64,000 nucleotides of DNA from Bacteroidales bacterium (GTDB taxonomy: Bacteria > Bacteroidota > Bacteroidia > Bacteroidales > UBA3824), in NCBI GenBank assembly GCA_016293845.1, contig JAEDDH010000007.1, positions 62,001 through 126,000 on the forward strand, given 5' to 3'. A model generated the notes under the pieces. That model was not told where the DNA came from, made no database searches, and saw nothing but the letters and a program-made list of their open reading frames with translations. A program made the translations under genes and the position numbers. This document shows positions 16,762 to 25,672 of the stretch, in pieces. Position 1 is the stretch's first letter; each line of letters begins with the position of its first letter.

Positions 16762-17901
16762 TCACCCCTTCAATATAATCTTAGCCCGCTCTCTAATCCA
16801 TTTGGTTAAAAAATCGAGCCTTGCGTCGGGAAGATTATAGCGGGGATGTTTTTTTAATTTGAAATCAACAAGCCTTGTGAGCATCTTGCGTTGTCGATGG
16901 GTGATTATTTGTGAGGCAAATTGCAGAAAATCAGGATACAACGTAGGATGTATGGTATTTGCATACCGTTTATAATTTTTTATATCATCGTCCATAGCAT
17001 AACAAAACAACGAAAGACCATTATCAAAAACTGGCGCAGGAGAGACTATCGTATTTGTATGATTATCAACAATAAATCCAAAATTAGCAGTATGTCGGTC
17101 TTGATTGAGAATTACAGCGTCGAACACAAACATATCTACCAACGAATTGTAAAACTCCTCGCCAAGTGCCTTATAATAATCTAATACCGAGTGAATATTA
17201 TCAAAATTTATAAGATTAGAAGCGGCTACAAACGAAAAATCTTTTGACGTAAAAAGTGGACAAGTAGAACACAAACGCCCCTTCCATTGGCTAAGTCCAT
17301 ATTGTACGGTGTTGATTTGCATTGCGTCAGCCACTTGATAGGCATAAAACTCGCTATAAGGTTCAAGACCAGTGTTTGCTGCGCCCACTGTGCCCGATTT
17401 GTAAAGAGATATTTTGCCGCCTATTTTGCGCCACGCCTTTGCCAACATTCCGTTTGTTGTAAATTCAGGCGACGAGCGGAAACTTGTTTTCAGATACGAC
17501 CCATAGCCGGTAAAGGCAATTGCTCCCAAAACAGTTGAAAACCTATTGTCGAAAAGGTTCAACTCTGCAAAAGAGCGTTTTTCGGTTTCGGGACAAAGCC
17601 AATAACAGTCGTTGAGCGATAGTCCGTAACTCACCGAAAGTATTCCACAAATATTGTCTTCGGTGAGGTTCAATCGCGCCAAAAAGTTTTTTACATAATA
17701 TCTGTTGGCAGGGATTGTTCTGTGTCTCAGCCATTTCAACAATATTTCTTCTGAATTTTTTCCACAAAACTCCAACGGAAGGAATTTTTTATAATCCTCC
17801 TTCACTGTTGCTTGATTGATATTGCAGGTGGTTTCGCAATTATCGGTCTGCAACCAAAAGCCAAAAATTGTTTTGTCGAAAAATTTGAAGTTAAAATACA
17901 T
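16762..17901 (-). CDS. HipA-like kinase domain protein
   Basis: 379 residues from ATG 17901; a TATCTTTG box on the minus strand at 17921-17928 rules out the upstream ATG at 17940. The C-terminal half carries the HipA kinase signatures: KISLYKSGT (ATP-binding Lys), MFVFDAVILNQDRHTANFGF (catalytic DRHxxN) and PVFDNGLSL (metal-binding Asp). There is no HipB-like antitoxin gene beside it, and the N-terminal domain differs from classical HipA. Members of this wider group phosphorylate protein targets; some are toxins. Target and role here are unknown. Confidence 0.75.
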   Translation of the reverse strand: MYFNFKFFDKTIFGFWLQTDNCETTCNINQATVKEDYKKFLPLEFCGKNSEEILLKWLRHRTIPANRYYVKNFLARLNLTEDNICGILSVSYGLSLNDCYWLCPETEKRSFAELNLFDNRFSTVLGAIAFTGYGSYLKTSFRSSPEFTTNGMLAKAWRKIGGKISLYKSGTVGAANTGLEPYSEFYAYQVADAMQINTVQYGLSQWKGRLCSTCPLFTSKDFSFVAASNLINFDNIHSVLDYYKALGEEFYNSLVDMFVFDAVILNQDRHTANFGFIVDNHTNTIVSPAPVFDNGLSLFCYAMDDDIKNYKRYANTIHPTLYPDFLQFASQIITHRQRKMLTRLVDFKLKKHPRYNLPDARLDFLTKWIRERAKIILKG

Positions 17902-18103
17902 ATCACCTATTTTATTGTGGCAAAGATAATCATTATTCACAAAAATTGCCTCTCCGTCCGATTTTTAAAGAATTTTAACAATGTTAAGAGATAATATATT
18001 AAATTATTTTTGCCACACTATTAAACCTTTTGTTAATTTTGAGTCCAATAATAGGAAAACGATTATTCATTTTTTACCCAAATTTAAAATAAAGAAAAAC
18101 AAT

Positions 18104-20281
18104 ATGCGAAAACAAATTTTCAGAGGCCTTTGCGTTGCAGCATTGGCTCTTAGCGTAGGAAGCGCGAGCGCACAATGGGGTCGCCCCGAGCCCGAGGATC
18201 CCGATGGCTTGAAAGATGCCTACAAAGATTATTTCAAAATCGGTGTTGCCGTTAATATGAGCAACCTCAACCGTCCTAACGAGGTAGAAACTATCCTCAA
18301 AGAGTACAACAGTATCACCGCCGAAAACAATATGAAACCCGGCGAGGTGCATCCCAGTGAGGGCGTGTGGACTTGGGAAAAGGCCGACTCTATTGCCAAC
18401 TTTGCCCGTAAACACAACATCAAAATGCGCGGTCACTGCCTTGTATGGCACAGCCAATTCTGCGATTGGATGTTTACCGACGCAAAAGGCAAGGAAGTTA
18501 CCAAAGAGGTTTTCTACAAACGTCTTAAAGAGCACATCACCACTGTGGTAAACCGTTACAAAGATATCGTTTACTGCTGGGACGTTGTTAACGAGGCTAT
18601 GGCCGACAATGCTCGTCCTACACCGTGGAATCGCAATCCGTCGCCTTACCGCGAATCTCGTCTCTACAAACTCTGTGGCGATGAGTTCATTGCAAAGGCT
18701 TTCCAATTTGCTCGTGAAGCCGACCCAAATGCTCAACTTTTCTACAACGATTACAACGCAGCCGACCCCGGCAAACGCGATCGTATATTCAATATGGTTA
18801 AGAAAATGAAAGATGCAGGTGTGCCTATCGACGGTATTGGTATGCAGGGTCACTACAACGTTTACGGTCCTTCGATGGAAGATATATCTGCCGCAATCGA
18901 AAAATACTCTACAATCGTTAAACACATCCATTTCACCGAGTTAGACGTAAGAGCCAACGAGGAAATGGGGGGTCAGTTGCAGTTTAGCCGCAACGAGGGC
19001 GTAACAATTCAACCCTACGTTCGCACCCTCCACGACAATATGTACTCGCAACTTTTCCGCGTGTTCCGCAAATACAAAGACGTTATCGACGTGGTAACAT
19101 TCTGGAATGTTAGCGACCGCGACTCTTGGGTAGGCGTTAACAACTATCCTTTGCTTTTCGACAAAGACTGCAAACGTAAATCTTCGTACCGCGTAGTAAA
19201 ACGTTTCAACGCAGCACTTGATAATCAGAAAATTAAAGAAGATTTCAAACCCTCTGAACTCAACCAGCCCGGTCAAGAATATCCCCAAGTTAACTCTCAG
19301 GGATTTGCTCGTTTCCGCGTAGAAGCACCTCAGGCTAAATCGGTTATCGTAAGCCTCGGTCTTGGTGGCAATATGGGCGGTGTTGGCGCAACAGTTCTCC
19401 GCAAAAACAAAGACGGTGTTTGGGAAGGCACAACCGAAGGTCCTATGGACGAAGGTTTCCACTACTACCACCTCACAATCGACGGCGGCGTAGTCAACGA
19501 CCCGGGTGCTAAGAACTACTACGGTTCGGTACGTTGGGAAAGCGGTATCGAAATTCCCGCTCACGACCGTGATTTCTACGCAGAAAAAGACGTTCCCCAC
19601 GGAAATGTTCAGCAGATTCTCTTTTGGAGCAAGAGCACAAACAAATTCCAACGCGCATTTGTTTACACTCCTCCCACATACGGTGTTAACCCCAAAGAAA
19701 AATTCCCCGTACTCTACTTGCAGCACGGCTGGGGTGAGGACGAAACTGCTTGGAGCAACCAAGGACGCGAAAACCTCATTATGGACAACCTTATTGCAGA
19801 AGGCAAGGTTAAACCTTTTATCATCGTTAACGCTTACGGCCTTACCAACGATTTCAAATTCGGCTCTATCCGTCAGTTCGACGGCAAAGAGTTTGAAGAG
19901 ATGCTCTGCAACGAACTTATTCCTTACGTTGATTCGCACTTCAAAACCAAAACCGACCGTGCAAACCGCGCTCTCGCAGGCTTGTCGATGGGCGGTATGA
20001 CCACAAAATTGATTTCTGGCCGTAGAGTTGACCTCTTTGCTTCGTTCGGTCTTTTGAGCGGTGGACAGTTTGCTCCTGCCGACTTCAAAGATGCCAAAGC
20101 AGTTAACTACTTGTTTGTTGGCTGTGGCGAAAAAGAGAGCCCCGATGCTATCAAGAAATCAGAAGCCGACTGCAAAGCCGCAGGTTACAACATCCAAGGC
20201 TATGTATCACCCGGCACAGCACACGAATTCCTCACATGGCGTCGTTGCTTGTACCAAATGGCTCCCAACTTGTTTAAATAG
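18104..20281 (+). CDS. Bifunctional GH10 endo-xylanase / CE1 feruloyl esterase
   Basis: 725 residues from ATG 18104, with a signal peptide ending ASAQ at residue 24. Residues ~35-370 are a GH10 xylanase with acid/base E164 (DVVNEA) and nucleophile E279 (HFTELDVR). Residues ~395-490 look like an immunoglobulin-like E-set/CBM48-type linker domain. Residues ~500-725 are a CE1 esterase with nucleophile S628 (GLSMG) and H707 (TAHEF). The order matches the Prevotella Xyn10D-Fae1A type enzymes that cut arabinoxylan and release ferulate from the same chain. It ends in a strong terminator. Codon use looks highly expressed (many C-ending codons). Neighbouring GH43 operon is convergent. Confidence 0.95.
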   Translation: MRKQIFRGLCVAALALSVGSASAQWGRPEPEDPDGLKDAYKDYFKIGVAVNMSNLNRPNEVETILKEYNSITAENNMKPGEVHPSEGVWTWEKADSIANFARKHNIKMRGHCLVWHSQFCDWMFTDAKGKEVTKEVFYKRLKEHITTVVNRYKDIVYCWDVVNEAMADNARPTPWNRNPSPYRESRLYKLCGDEFIAKAFQFAREADPNAQLFYNDYNAADPGKRDRIFNMVKKMKDAGVPIDGIGMQGHYNVYGPSMEDISAAIEKYSTIVKHIHFTELDVRANEEMGGQLQFSRNEGVTIQPYVRTLHDNMYSQLFRVFRKYKDVIDVVTFWNVSDRDSWVGVNNYPLLFDKDCKRKSSYRVVKRFNAALDNQKIKEDFKPSELNQPGQEYPQVNSQGFARFRVEAPQAKSVIVSLGLGGNMGGVGATVLRKNKDGVWEGTTEGPMDEGFHYYHLTIDGGVVNDPGAKNYYGSVRWESGIEIPAHDRDFYAEKDVPHGNVQQILFWSKSTNKFQRAFVYTPPTYGVNPKEKFPVLYLQHGWGEDETAWSNQGRENLIMDNLIAEGKVKPFIIVNAYGLTNDFKFGSIRQFDGKEFEEMLCNELIPYVDSHFKTKTDRANRALAGLSMGGMTTKLISGRRVDLFASFGLLSGGQFAPADFKDAKAVNYLFVGCGEKESPDAIKKSEADCKAAGYNIQGYVSPGTAHEFLTWRRCLYQMAPNLFK

Positions 20282-20306
20282 TAGATTGCCATTAGGCTAA
20301 AATATT

Positions 20307-20351
20307 TCACCCGAAATGGAATATGATCTTCCGTTTCGGGTGATTTTTTTT
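20307..20351 (+). terminator. Terminator after the xylanase-esterase gene
   Basis: Fifteen-base arms (20307-20321 and 20329-20343, TTCCGTTTCGGGTGA) with one G-U pair and a seven-base loop, followed by eight T. Confidence 0.9.
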
Positions 20352-20439
20352 TATTGCTGTCCGATAAAAAAGACACACGAATTCCATATAGACTTTGCAA
20401 AGTATTGTAGGGGCTATTTTTCTTAAAATAAACCAAAGG

Positions 20440-20658
20440 TTATTTTGAAAAGATTATTTTGAGTTGCGAGTCGAAAAGTTTACGGTTAACATTATTCCAT
20501 TCTTTTTCGGGATTGTAAATCAGTTTGTACATATCAATGTAATACATCAGCATATTTCTAACCAGACATATTATAATTCCGTTCACATCTGATTTTTTTA
20601 TAAAATTTATAGCCTGTGCAAACATCGGCTGTCCGAAATATTTTGTATCTTTGCCCAT
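20440..20658 (-). pseudogene. Possible IS4-type (DUF4372) transposase remnant
   Basis: 72 residues from ATG 20658. The start MGKDTKYFGQPMFAQAINFI resembles the N-terminal DUF4372 segment of IS4-family transposases (xYFxGQPxFxQLLxxI). The rest (LVRNMLMYYIDMYKL ... SQLKIIFSK) shows no DDE motif. It could be the fused ends of an internally deleted transposase. No terminal inverted repeats were found around it. Assignment is tentative. Confidence 0.4.
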
Positions 20659-20700
20659 GATAATTTTAATTTTTAAGCACAACTAAATTATCAAAAAAAT

Positions 20701-20730
20701 GAGGAAGTCGAACAGCTTCCTCTATTTTTT
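20701..20730. terminator. Small bidirectional hairpin
   Basis: GAGGAAG and CTTCCTC arms flanked by T-runs on both strands. Confidence 0.45.
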
Positions 20731-20850
20731 TCCGAAAATTTTCAGTTATCGGACACTAATAATCTTTTATCAATGGTGATGACTTCTGAAAGAATTTTGT
20801 TCTATTCATCTCATATAACTGCAAATATAATGCTTTTTTGCAAACCACAA

Positions 20851-20884
20851 AACAGCGGTCGGAGAAACATCTCCGACCGCTGTT
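20851..20884 (-). terminator. Terminator of the GH43 operon
   Basis: Perfect 15-base arms (AACAGCGGTCGGAGA and its complement) around an ACAA/AACA tetraloop, 22 bases after the GH43 stop codon. Confidence 0.85.
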
Positions 20885-20905
20885 GATTATGAAAAGAAAC
20901 AGATT

Positions 20906-22360
20906 TTATTTCTTCTTAAAATTCCACTTTGCGTTGTCGTTGTTGAAATCGAATTTAGCAAGTGTGGGGGTGCTGTCGCCAATTGAATAGAGCACGAGTT
21001 CTTCGCCGTTGTGTCCGGGAACGCTCTTTGGCATAATGCGGTATGTGCCGTCGATACATTGGTCGATACGCCAGAGTTGCTCGTCGGCGCCGGTGTATTC
21101 GGGAACGGTAACCACCTCAGCATCAGCAGAGGCAGCAAGTGCGCGGTTGGTGCCTTCGATTACAATCTTGAAGTAAGGTCCGCCAAGATAGCCGCCTTTT
21201 TCGGGAACAGCGGTAATCTGCCAACGTTGGTGAGGACGGTTCATCCATTCGTTCATTCTTACAGGATTTTCACCGTTGGGGAATGTGCTTTGAACATCGG
21301 CAAGAGCCTGATTTTTAACCTTTTCGATTGGGCGTTCTTGATTGCGGTTAAACCAACGCATTCCGCCTTCGGCACGGGTAAAGTCTACGCTGAGTTCGAG
21401 CGCATATCCGCGACGTTCAGAAGAGATTTCGTAAACACCGTCTTCGATGTTTTCGCCAACGGTAGGCCAATCGTTTTTCCAAATAATAGGACGAATAGCA
21501 AGTGTGCTGTATCCGCTGAGGTCGAGGTCTGCCTCAAAGTGGAACGACATTTTTTCGATGCCGTCGGTGATGATTCCTCTACCAAAGTGTCCTGCGCCAA
21601 AACGACGGTCTTCGGCATCAACCACCATTTTGCCGCCGCCGTGAATCATATCGCGACCAACATTATCAACGTAAGGACCTGTTACCTTGCGCGAACGTCC
21701 GCAAACGATGTTGTAAGTAGAGTTAGCTCCGTCGCAGCAAGTTCCGTGAGTACCAAGCAGATAGTACCATCCGTTGTGATATATAAGGTCGGAAGCCTCG
21801 CAGTCGATAGCCACGTCGATAGCCTTGTTGCCTTTAACGCGCTCGCCAGTTTTGGGGTCGAGTTCCACAAGGCGGATAAAACCGAAATATGTACCGTAGG
21901 TAAGCCACAGACGGCCGTCGGTGGGGTCTAACAAAAGACCAGCGTCAATAGCGTCGCAATCTTCATCGTATTCTGAATTTGCCACCTCGATGGGTTCGGT
22001 AAATTTGAAGTCGGGCGATTTTGGGTCGAGGGTCTTGTTCCACATAGTTACCACCTTGCCTGCGTGACCGCCGCCGAGACCTCCACCTGTGGTAGAGTAT
22101 GCGATAAGGTAACGGTCGCCAATTTTGATAGCATCGGGAGCAGCACCGCCACCGGGACGTTCTGCGCCGCCGTTCCAAGTCCAACCGTCCTCAGAAATCA
22201 ATCCGCCGCCACCTGTTCCAAAGGTGTAATATTTGCCACCGCACTCCATAATAGTTGACGGGTCGTGGATAAACGGTGCGCCAATCTGTGCGTTTGAATT
22301 TTGAGCAAAAGCCGCCGACGCTACGCACAACGCGCCTGCAAGTATATTTCTTGTTTTCAT
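20906..22360 (-). CDS. GH43 family glycoside hydrolase (arabinanase/xylosidase-like)
   Basis: 484 residues from ATG 22360 with signal peptide (MKTRNILAGALCVASAAFAQ). The five-bladed propeller carries the three GH43 acids in order: D33 (FIHDPSTI), D139 (DAIDAGLLLD) and E188 (CEASDLIY). SEDGWTWNGG and GHFG-type blade motifs are also present. After ~residue 310 comes a beta-rich extension of unknown role. It likely removes arabinose or xylose side units, acting in the periplasm or at the surface. It lies 41 bases after the gene at 22402-23199, which starts the operon, and opposite the GH10-CE1 gene; together they form a small arabinoxylan cluster. No SusC/SusD pair is visible in the window. Confidence 0.88.
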   Translation of the reverse strand: MKTRNILAGALCVASAAFAQNSNAQIGAPFIHDPSTIMECGGKYYTFGTGGGGLISEDGWTWNGGAERPGGGAAPDAIKIGDRYLIAYSTTGGGLGGGHAGKVVTMWNKTLDPKSPDFKFTEPIEVANSEYDEDCDAIDAGLLLDPTDGRLWLTYGTYFGFIRLVELDPKTGERVKGNKAIDVAIDCEASDLIYHNGWYYLLGTHGTCCDGANSTYNIVCGRSRKVTGPYVDNVGRDMIHGGGKMVVDAEDRRFGAGHFGRGIITDGIEKMSFHFEADLDLSGYSTLAIRPIIWKNDWPTVGENIEDGVYEISSERRGYALELSVDFTRAEGGMRWFNRNQERPIEKVKNQALADVQSTFPNGENPVRMNEWMNRPHQRWQITAVPEKGGYLGGPYFKIVIEGTNRALAASADAEVVTVPEYTGADEQLWRIDQCIDGTYRIMPKSVPGHNGEELVLYSIGDSTPTLAKFDFNNDNAKWNFKKK

Positions 22361-22401
22361 CGTTTTCTGAAAATAAAATGAATTAAAAAAGTGTTTAAAC
22401 A

Positions 22402-23199
22402 TTAGTTGCAGGTGATGGTGATATTCTTTACAGGTTTGCCGTTTTCGTCGATAAACCTAACGCAGAAGTCGCTCATACCCGGACCGTTGATAACTGCGCC
22501 ACGGAGAATGTTTTTGCCCTTTTTGAGGGTAAGACGTTTTGAAACGCAGTCGTCCATTACCATACGACGGTCGCCCGAAAGGATAACGGCTTCGCTGCCA
22601 TTGAGCCACCACATCGACGCTGAGTTAGAACCTACTGCAAGACGTACATTAGGAATATCTTGGTCGCAGTTGATAACTGTAACAGCGTGGAATATAATAC
22701 CATAGCGGGTTTTGTTGTTGCCAGTGGCAAAACGGTAAAGTTTAATGTTGAAAAGTTTGCTGTCGTAAGCGTGCCAAACGAGAGTTTCTTTTGCAGGAAC
22801 GGGATCAGGAAATTTGAATCCCATAGGTGGACGAGGACCGTCGTATTTAACCTCAGGCTCTTTTAAAACGTTGGCTTTCACCTTTTCGCCATTCTTGGGG
22901 ATGGTTTTGAATTGGTTTGGATAGTACTCCTTGGTCAACTGCTCGCGAACGTAACTATCAACGAACACTGTGTTGCCACGGTTGGGGCGACCGATGGGGT
23001 CTAACAATAGCCAACGACCGATAAAGCCGTCCTCATTGGGTTTGGCAGGCGAATTAGACGCCGGCACAAAATAGTTGTCGATACTCGGCGAGGGAGCAAT
23101 ATGTTGAGGCTGACCCCCGGGATTGAACTGCGCCGACACGCTAAATGCTTGAAAAGCAAGCGCTACAATCAATGCTGAAACCTTTAAATTGTTTCTCAT
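22402..23199 (-). CDS. Secreted protein of the GH43 operon, function unknown
   Basis: 265 residues with signal peptide ending VSAQ. After a Pro-rich linker it has FIGRWLLLDPI, reminiscent of the jelly-roll module (IGxWLVLGPF) found next to glycoside hydrolases, and near the C-terminus LTLKKGKNILRGAVINGPG, typical of a sugar-binding beta-sandwich (WxxNG, KGxNxL). No catalytic residues stand out. As first gene of the operon with GH43 it may bind or present the polysaccharide. It could also be a divergent esterase accessory. Function is inferred from context only. Confidence 0.7.
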   Translation of the reverse strand: MRNNLKVSALIVALAFQAFSVSAQFNPGGQPQHIAPSPSIDNYFVPASNSPAKPNEDGFIGRWLLLDPIGRPNRGNTVFVDSYVREQLTKEYYPNQFKTIPKNGEKVKANVLKEPEVKYDGPRPPMGFKFPDPVPAKETLVWHAYDSKLFNIKLYRFATGNNKTRYGIIFHAVTVINCDQDIPNVRLAVGSNSASMWWLNGSEAVILSGDRRMVMDDCVSKRLTLKKGKNILRGAVINGPGMSDFCVRFIDENGKPVKNITITCN

Positions 23200-23324
23200 A
23201 TTTGTTTTATAATTAAAAAATTAATAGTTATAAAAATTAATTTATCGCTTTTTAGACGCTGGTTTTTAAGATTGGTTTAATATTAATATTGATTTTTTTT
23301 AAAATTTTTTAACAAGAGGGGGGA

Positions 23325-23510
23325 TTAAGAGATGAGGTTGGCGAGGTTTTCGGGTTTTCTTGCATTTAATTCATCTATCGTGTAAGGCTGAAGATCTTGT
23401 TCTTGTTGTTTCACATAAGATAGAATGCCACCGCTGAGACGTTTTAGTTAGTCAACAGAAAGCGTTTCCAAAAGATAGTCAAACAATTTGTCTAATGAAG
23501 TAGTATTCAT
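23325..23510 (-). pseudogene. Small gene with in-frame TAA
   Basis: From ATG 23510 the frame reads 20 codons (MNTTSLDKLFDYLLETLSVD), TAA, then 40 more codons (LKRLSGGILSYVKQQEQDLQPYTIDELNARKPENLANLIS) to a stop at 23325. The part after the TAA is a clean amphipathic, Leu-rich sequence with a natural end, so the interruption looks recent. Family not recognised. It sits downstream of the helicase relic at the edge of the restriction-modification locus. Confidence 0.5.
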
Positions 23511-23585
23511 AATAAACCATTTTGATATTACTACACGCCGTTAAGATACAAAAAGTTATTTTACAATCTATGTTTTTTTGTGATT

Positions 23586-24655
23586 TTATTTTGAATAGGG
23601 ACTCAGATTTATAAACAAGTTTTTTAAAATATCTCTGTCATTGTTGCCGAACTCACGGAAAACGTACTCCAAAAGTTCTTCTTGGCGAGGCTGACCAAGT
23701 GTAAGTCGATAGAGTGAAAGAATTTTGGATAGCCGCTCGTATGTACTTTCGTCGCGGCTGAACGGATAACAGGCAGGCAATCGCTCAATCTTGATTTCTT
23801 GGTCTTTGCCAAAACACCAATACGGAATCAAATCGCTGTCGCCTTCTTGTTTTTCGTTATGCGCGGCATCAAACATCTGCATTCGCGGAACCATCTCCCA
23901 TGCCGAAAAAATCAATGTTTTTGAAAAACCTTCGCTTCCGCGATAAACACCGCCAAATTCATAATATGGCATCGACGGAGGAACCCACAGAAACAACGCG
24001 GTATTATTGATGGCATACGACTGCGATTTGAAAACTTCGTCCAAAAGTCGTGTCAGACGGGCATTTGTCAATGGAAGTTCTTCGTAATTATTAACGGCTT
24101 TGTAATTGAGCCATAACAATTTGCTTTGTGCCAAAGAAAGATTTTCAGGGTGGCTTTTGAAATACTTTTCGAGTTTCTGTTTCAAATCATATTTATGCAT
24201 AAACGACAAAATGTACGGCGAACTTTTGATGAAATCTACTGTGAATTTTGCCTTGACTTCGGTTTTGTTTATCAATTCGATAATACCTCGGTAAGAATTA
24301 ATATCGTTTTCGTTTATTTCCAAATATTTGTGTTTAGACGAATCGTCAATATAATCGGTAGAATCCATTACAGAGATTCGTTCTGTACGGCACATACAAC
24401 CGTAAAGTTTCTCTTCGGCCAAGCCGACATTTTGTTGAAGATTCAGAATCGAAACTTCGTTGTTTTTCAATTCTTTCAACGATACAGAATAATTGCTCCA
24501 AACATTTTGATAATCAGTGAATTTGTTATCATCGTCATACAGGAATTTAACCACGGCGGTAAACTCTTTGAAATGGTCGTCGTCGTTGTCGTCGCCAAGT
24601 TCGTCCAACAAATAGTCGTTCAACACTGACACAAAAAAAATTCAGCAAACTGCAT
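23586..24655 (-). pseudogene. Remnant of a large helicase-related protein
   Basis: The open frame ends at 23586 and is open back to a GTG at 24632. An ATG at 24655 (MQFAEF) lies just upstream but a run of eight A on the plus strand (24633-24640) puts it out of frame; nine would join them. The sequence includes MCRTER, a VPPSMPYYEFGGVYRGSEGFSKTLIFSAWEMVPRM-like stretch (only partly quoted here: FSKTLIFSAWEMVPR) and QPRQEELLEYVFREFG, which I associate with the C-terminal part of very large SF2/SNF2-like helicases in defence loci. The ATPase core is absent and there seems to be a deletion after WEMVPRM. It lies next to a GGCC restriction-modification pair. Exact family uncertain. Confidence 0.5.
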
Positions 24656-24667
24656 GAATTTGTAATG

Positions 24668-25672
24668 TTAATTAGGGTGTATTTTCTCTTGCAATGTGTC
24701 TTTGATCTTCATTGCGACATTATACGCCAAATTGACCGGCACAGCATTTCCAATCATCTTGTAACCATAATTAACATCGTCGTAAATGAATTTAAAATCA
24801 TCGGGAAAACTTTGAATCCTTGCAACTTCACGCACCGTCATTCGCCTGTAAAGATGTTCGAATCCGGGAGCAAAGACTTGTTTATTTGCCTCCAATTTTA
24901 TCATTTTAGGTGCTTGTGGGTGCAACTGGCATTGGCGACCGCTTGCTTGGACGGTGAAACCCGGTTCGTCCCAAGAGCGGACACGATTCCTTGACATAAA
25001 TATTGATGAGAACGAGCCAACATAATATTCGTGATTTGGAATAGAACACCTATCACCGTTTGTTTTATTTTTATCCAATGCGGGGATTGCTGTATCTTTT
25101 AAATCCCAAATTGCTTCTCTCAGTGTTGGTTTGTGAGATTTCGGGGTAGGAAATGGAAAAAATTTAAGATTTAAGTCCTTCCTAAAACCAATATAAAAAA
25201 TTCTGTCCCTGTCTTCGGGAACATCATAGTCGTTGGCATTCAGCATTTTGAGGTTGACATAATAACCCGCCTCGTCAAAAAGTTTCATAAAACCTTTGAC
25301 CGCCTCCGAGTGCCTTTCCGCCAACATTCCCGATACATTTTCCGCAACGAAAAAATACGGTTGCTTGTCTTTCAAAATGCGAATGTATTCATAAAACAAT
25401 TGACCACGCGCATCTTCAATACCACGCAATGCACCGCCTTCGCTCCACGATTGACACGGCGGACCACCGATAATGCCGTCTATATTATCGGGGAAGGCTG
25501 ACGATGGCAACTTCCTTATATCCTCGTCGCTTAGAAGAACATCAGGAAAATTTGCCCTAAATGTAGGACAAATTTTTTTGTCATATTCATTGGCCATAAC
25601 AGTTTTAAAACCAGCGTTTTGGAATCCCTTATCAAGACCACCTGCGCCGCTGAACAAACTAATTAATCTCAT
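24668..25672 (-). CDS. DNA cytosine-5 methyltransferase, M.HaeIII-like (GGCC)
   Basis: 334 residues. Motif I LFSGAGGLDKGF (residues 6-17), motif IV GGPPCQSWSEGG with catalytic C73, motif VI AENVSG, motif VIII and the target-recognition region (NHEYYVGSFSSIFMSRNRVR and TVQASGRQCQLHPQAP) and motif X GNAVPVNLAY are all present. Across the whole length, including the target-recognition region, it reads like M.HaeIII, so GGCC (inner C methylated) is the likely target. The start overlaps the end of the endonuclease gene by 14 bases, giving an endonuclease-then-methyltransferase order. Confidence 0.93.
   Translation of the reverse strand: MRLISLFSGAGGLDKGFQNAGFKTVMANEYDKKICPTFRANFPDVLLSDEDIRKLPSSAFPDNIDGIIGGPPCQSWSEGGALRGIEDARGQLFYEYIRILKDKQPYFFVAENVSGMLAERHSEAVKGFMKLFDEAGYYVNLKMLNANDYDVPEDRDRIFYIGFRKDLNLKFFPFPTPKSHKPTLREAIWDLKDTAIPALDKNKTNGDRCSIPNHEYYVGSFSSIFMSRNRVRSWDEPGFTVQASGRQCQLHPQAPKMIKLEANKQVFAPGFEHLYRRMTVREVARIQSFPDDFKFIYDDVNYGYKMIGNAVPVNLAYNVAMKIKDTLQEKIHPN

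Noticed and set aside
18074..18931. Minus-strand genes within the xylanase-esterase gene
   Set aside because: Long antisense frames arise from codon bias of the highly expressed plus-strand gene; their products have no protein features.
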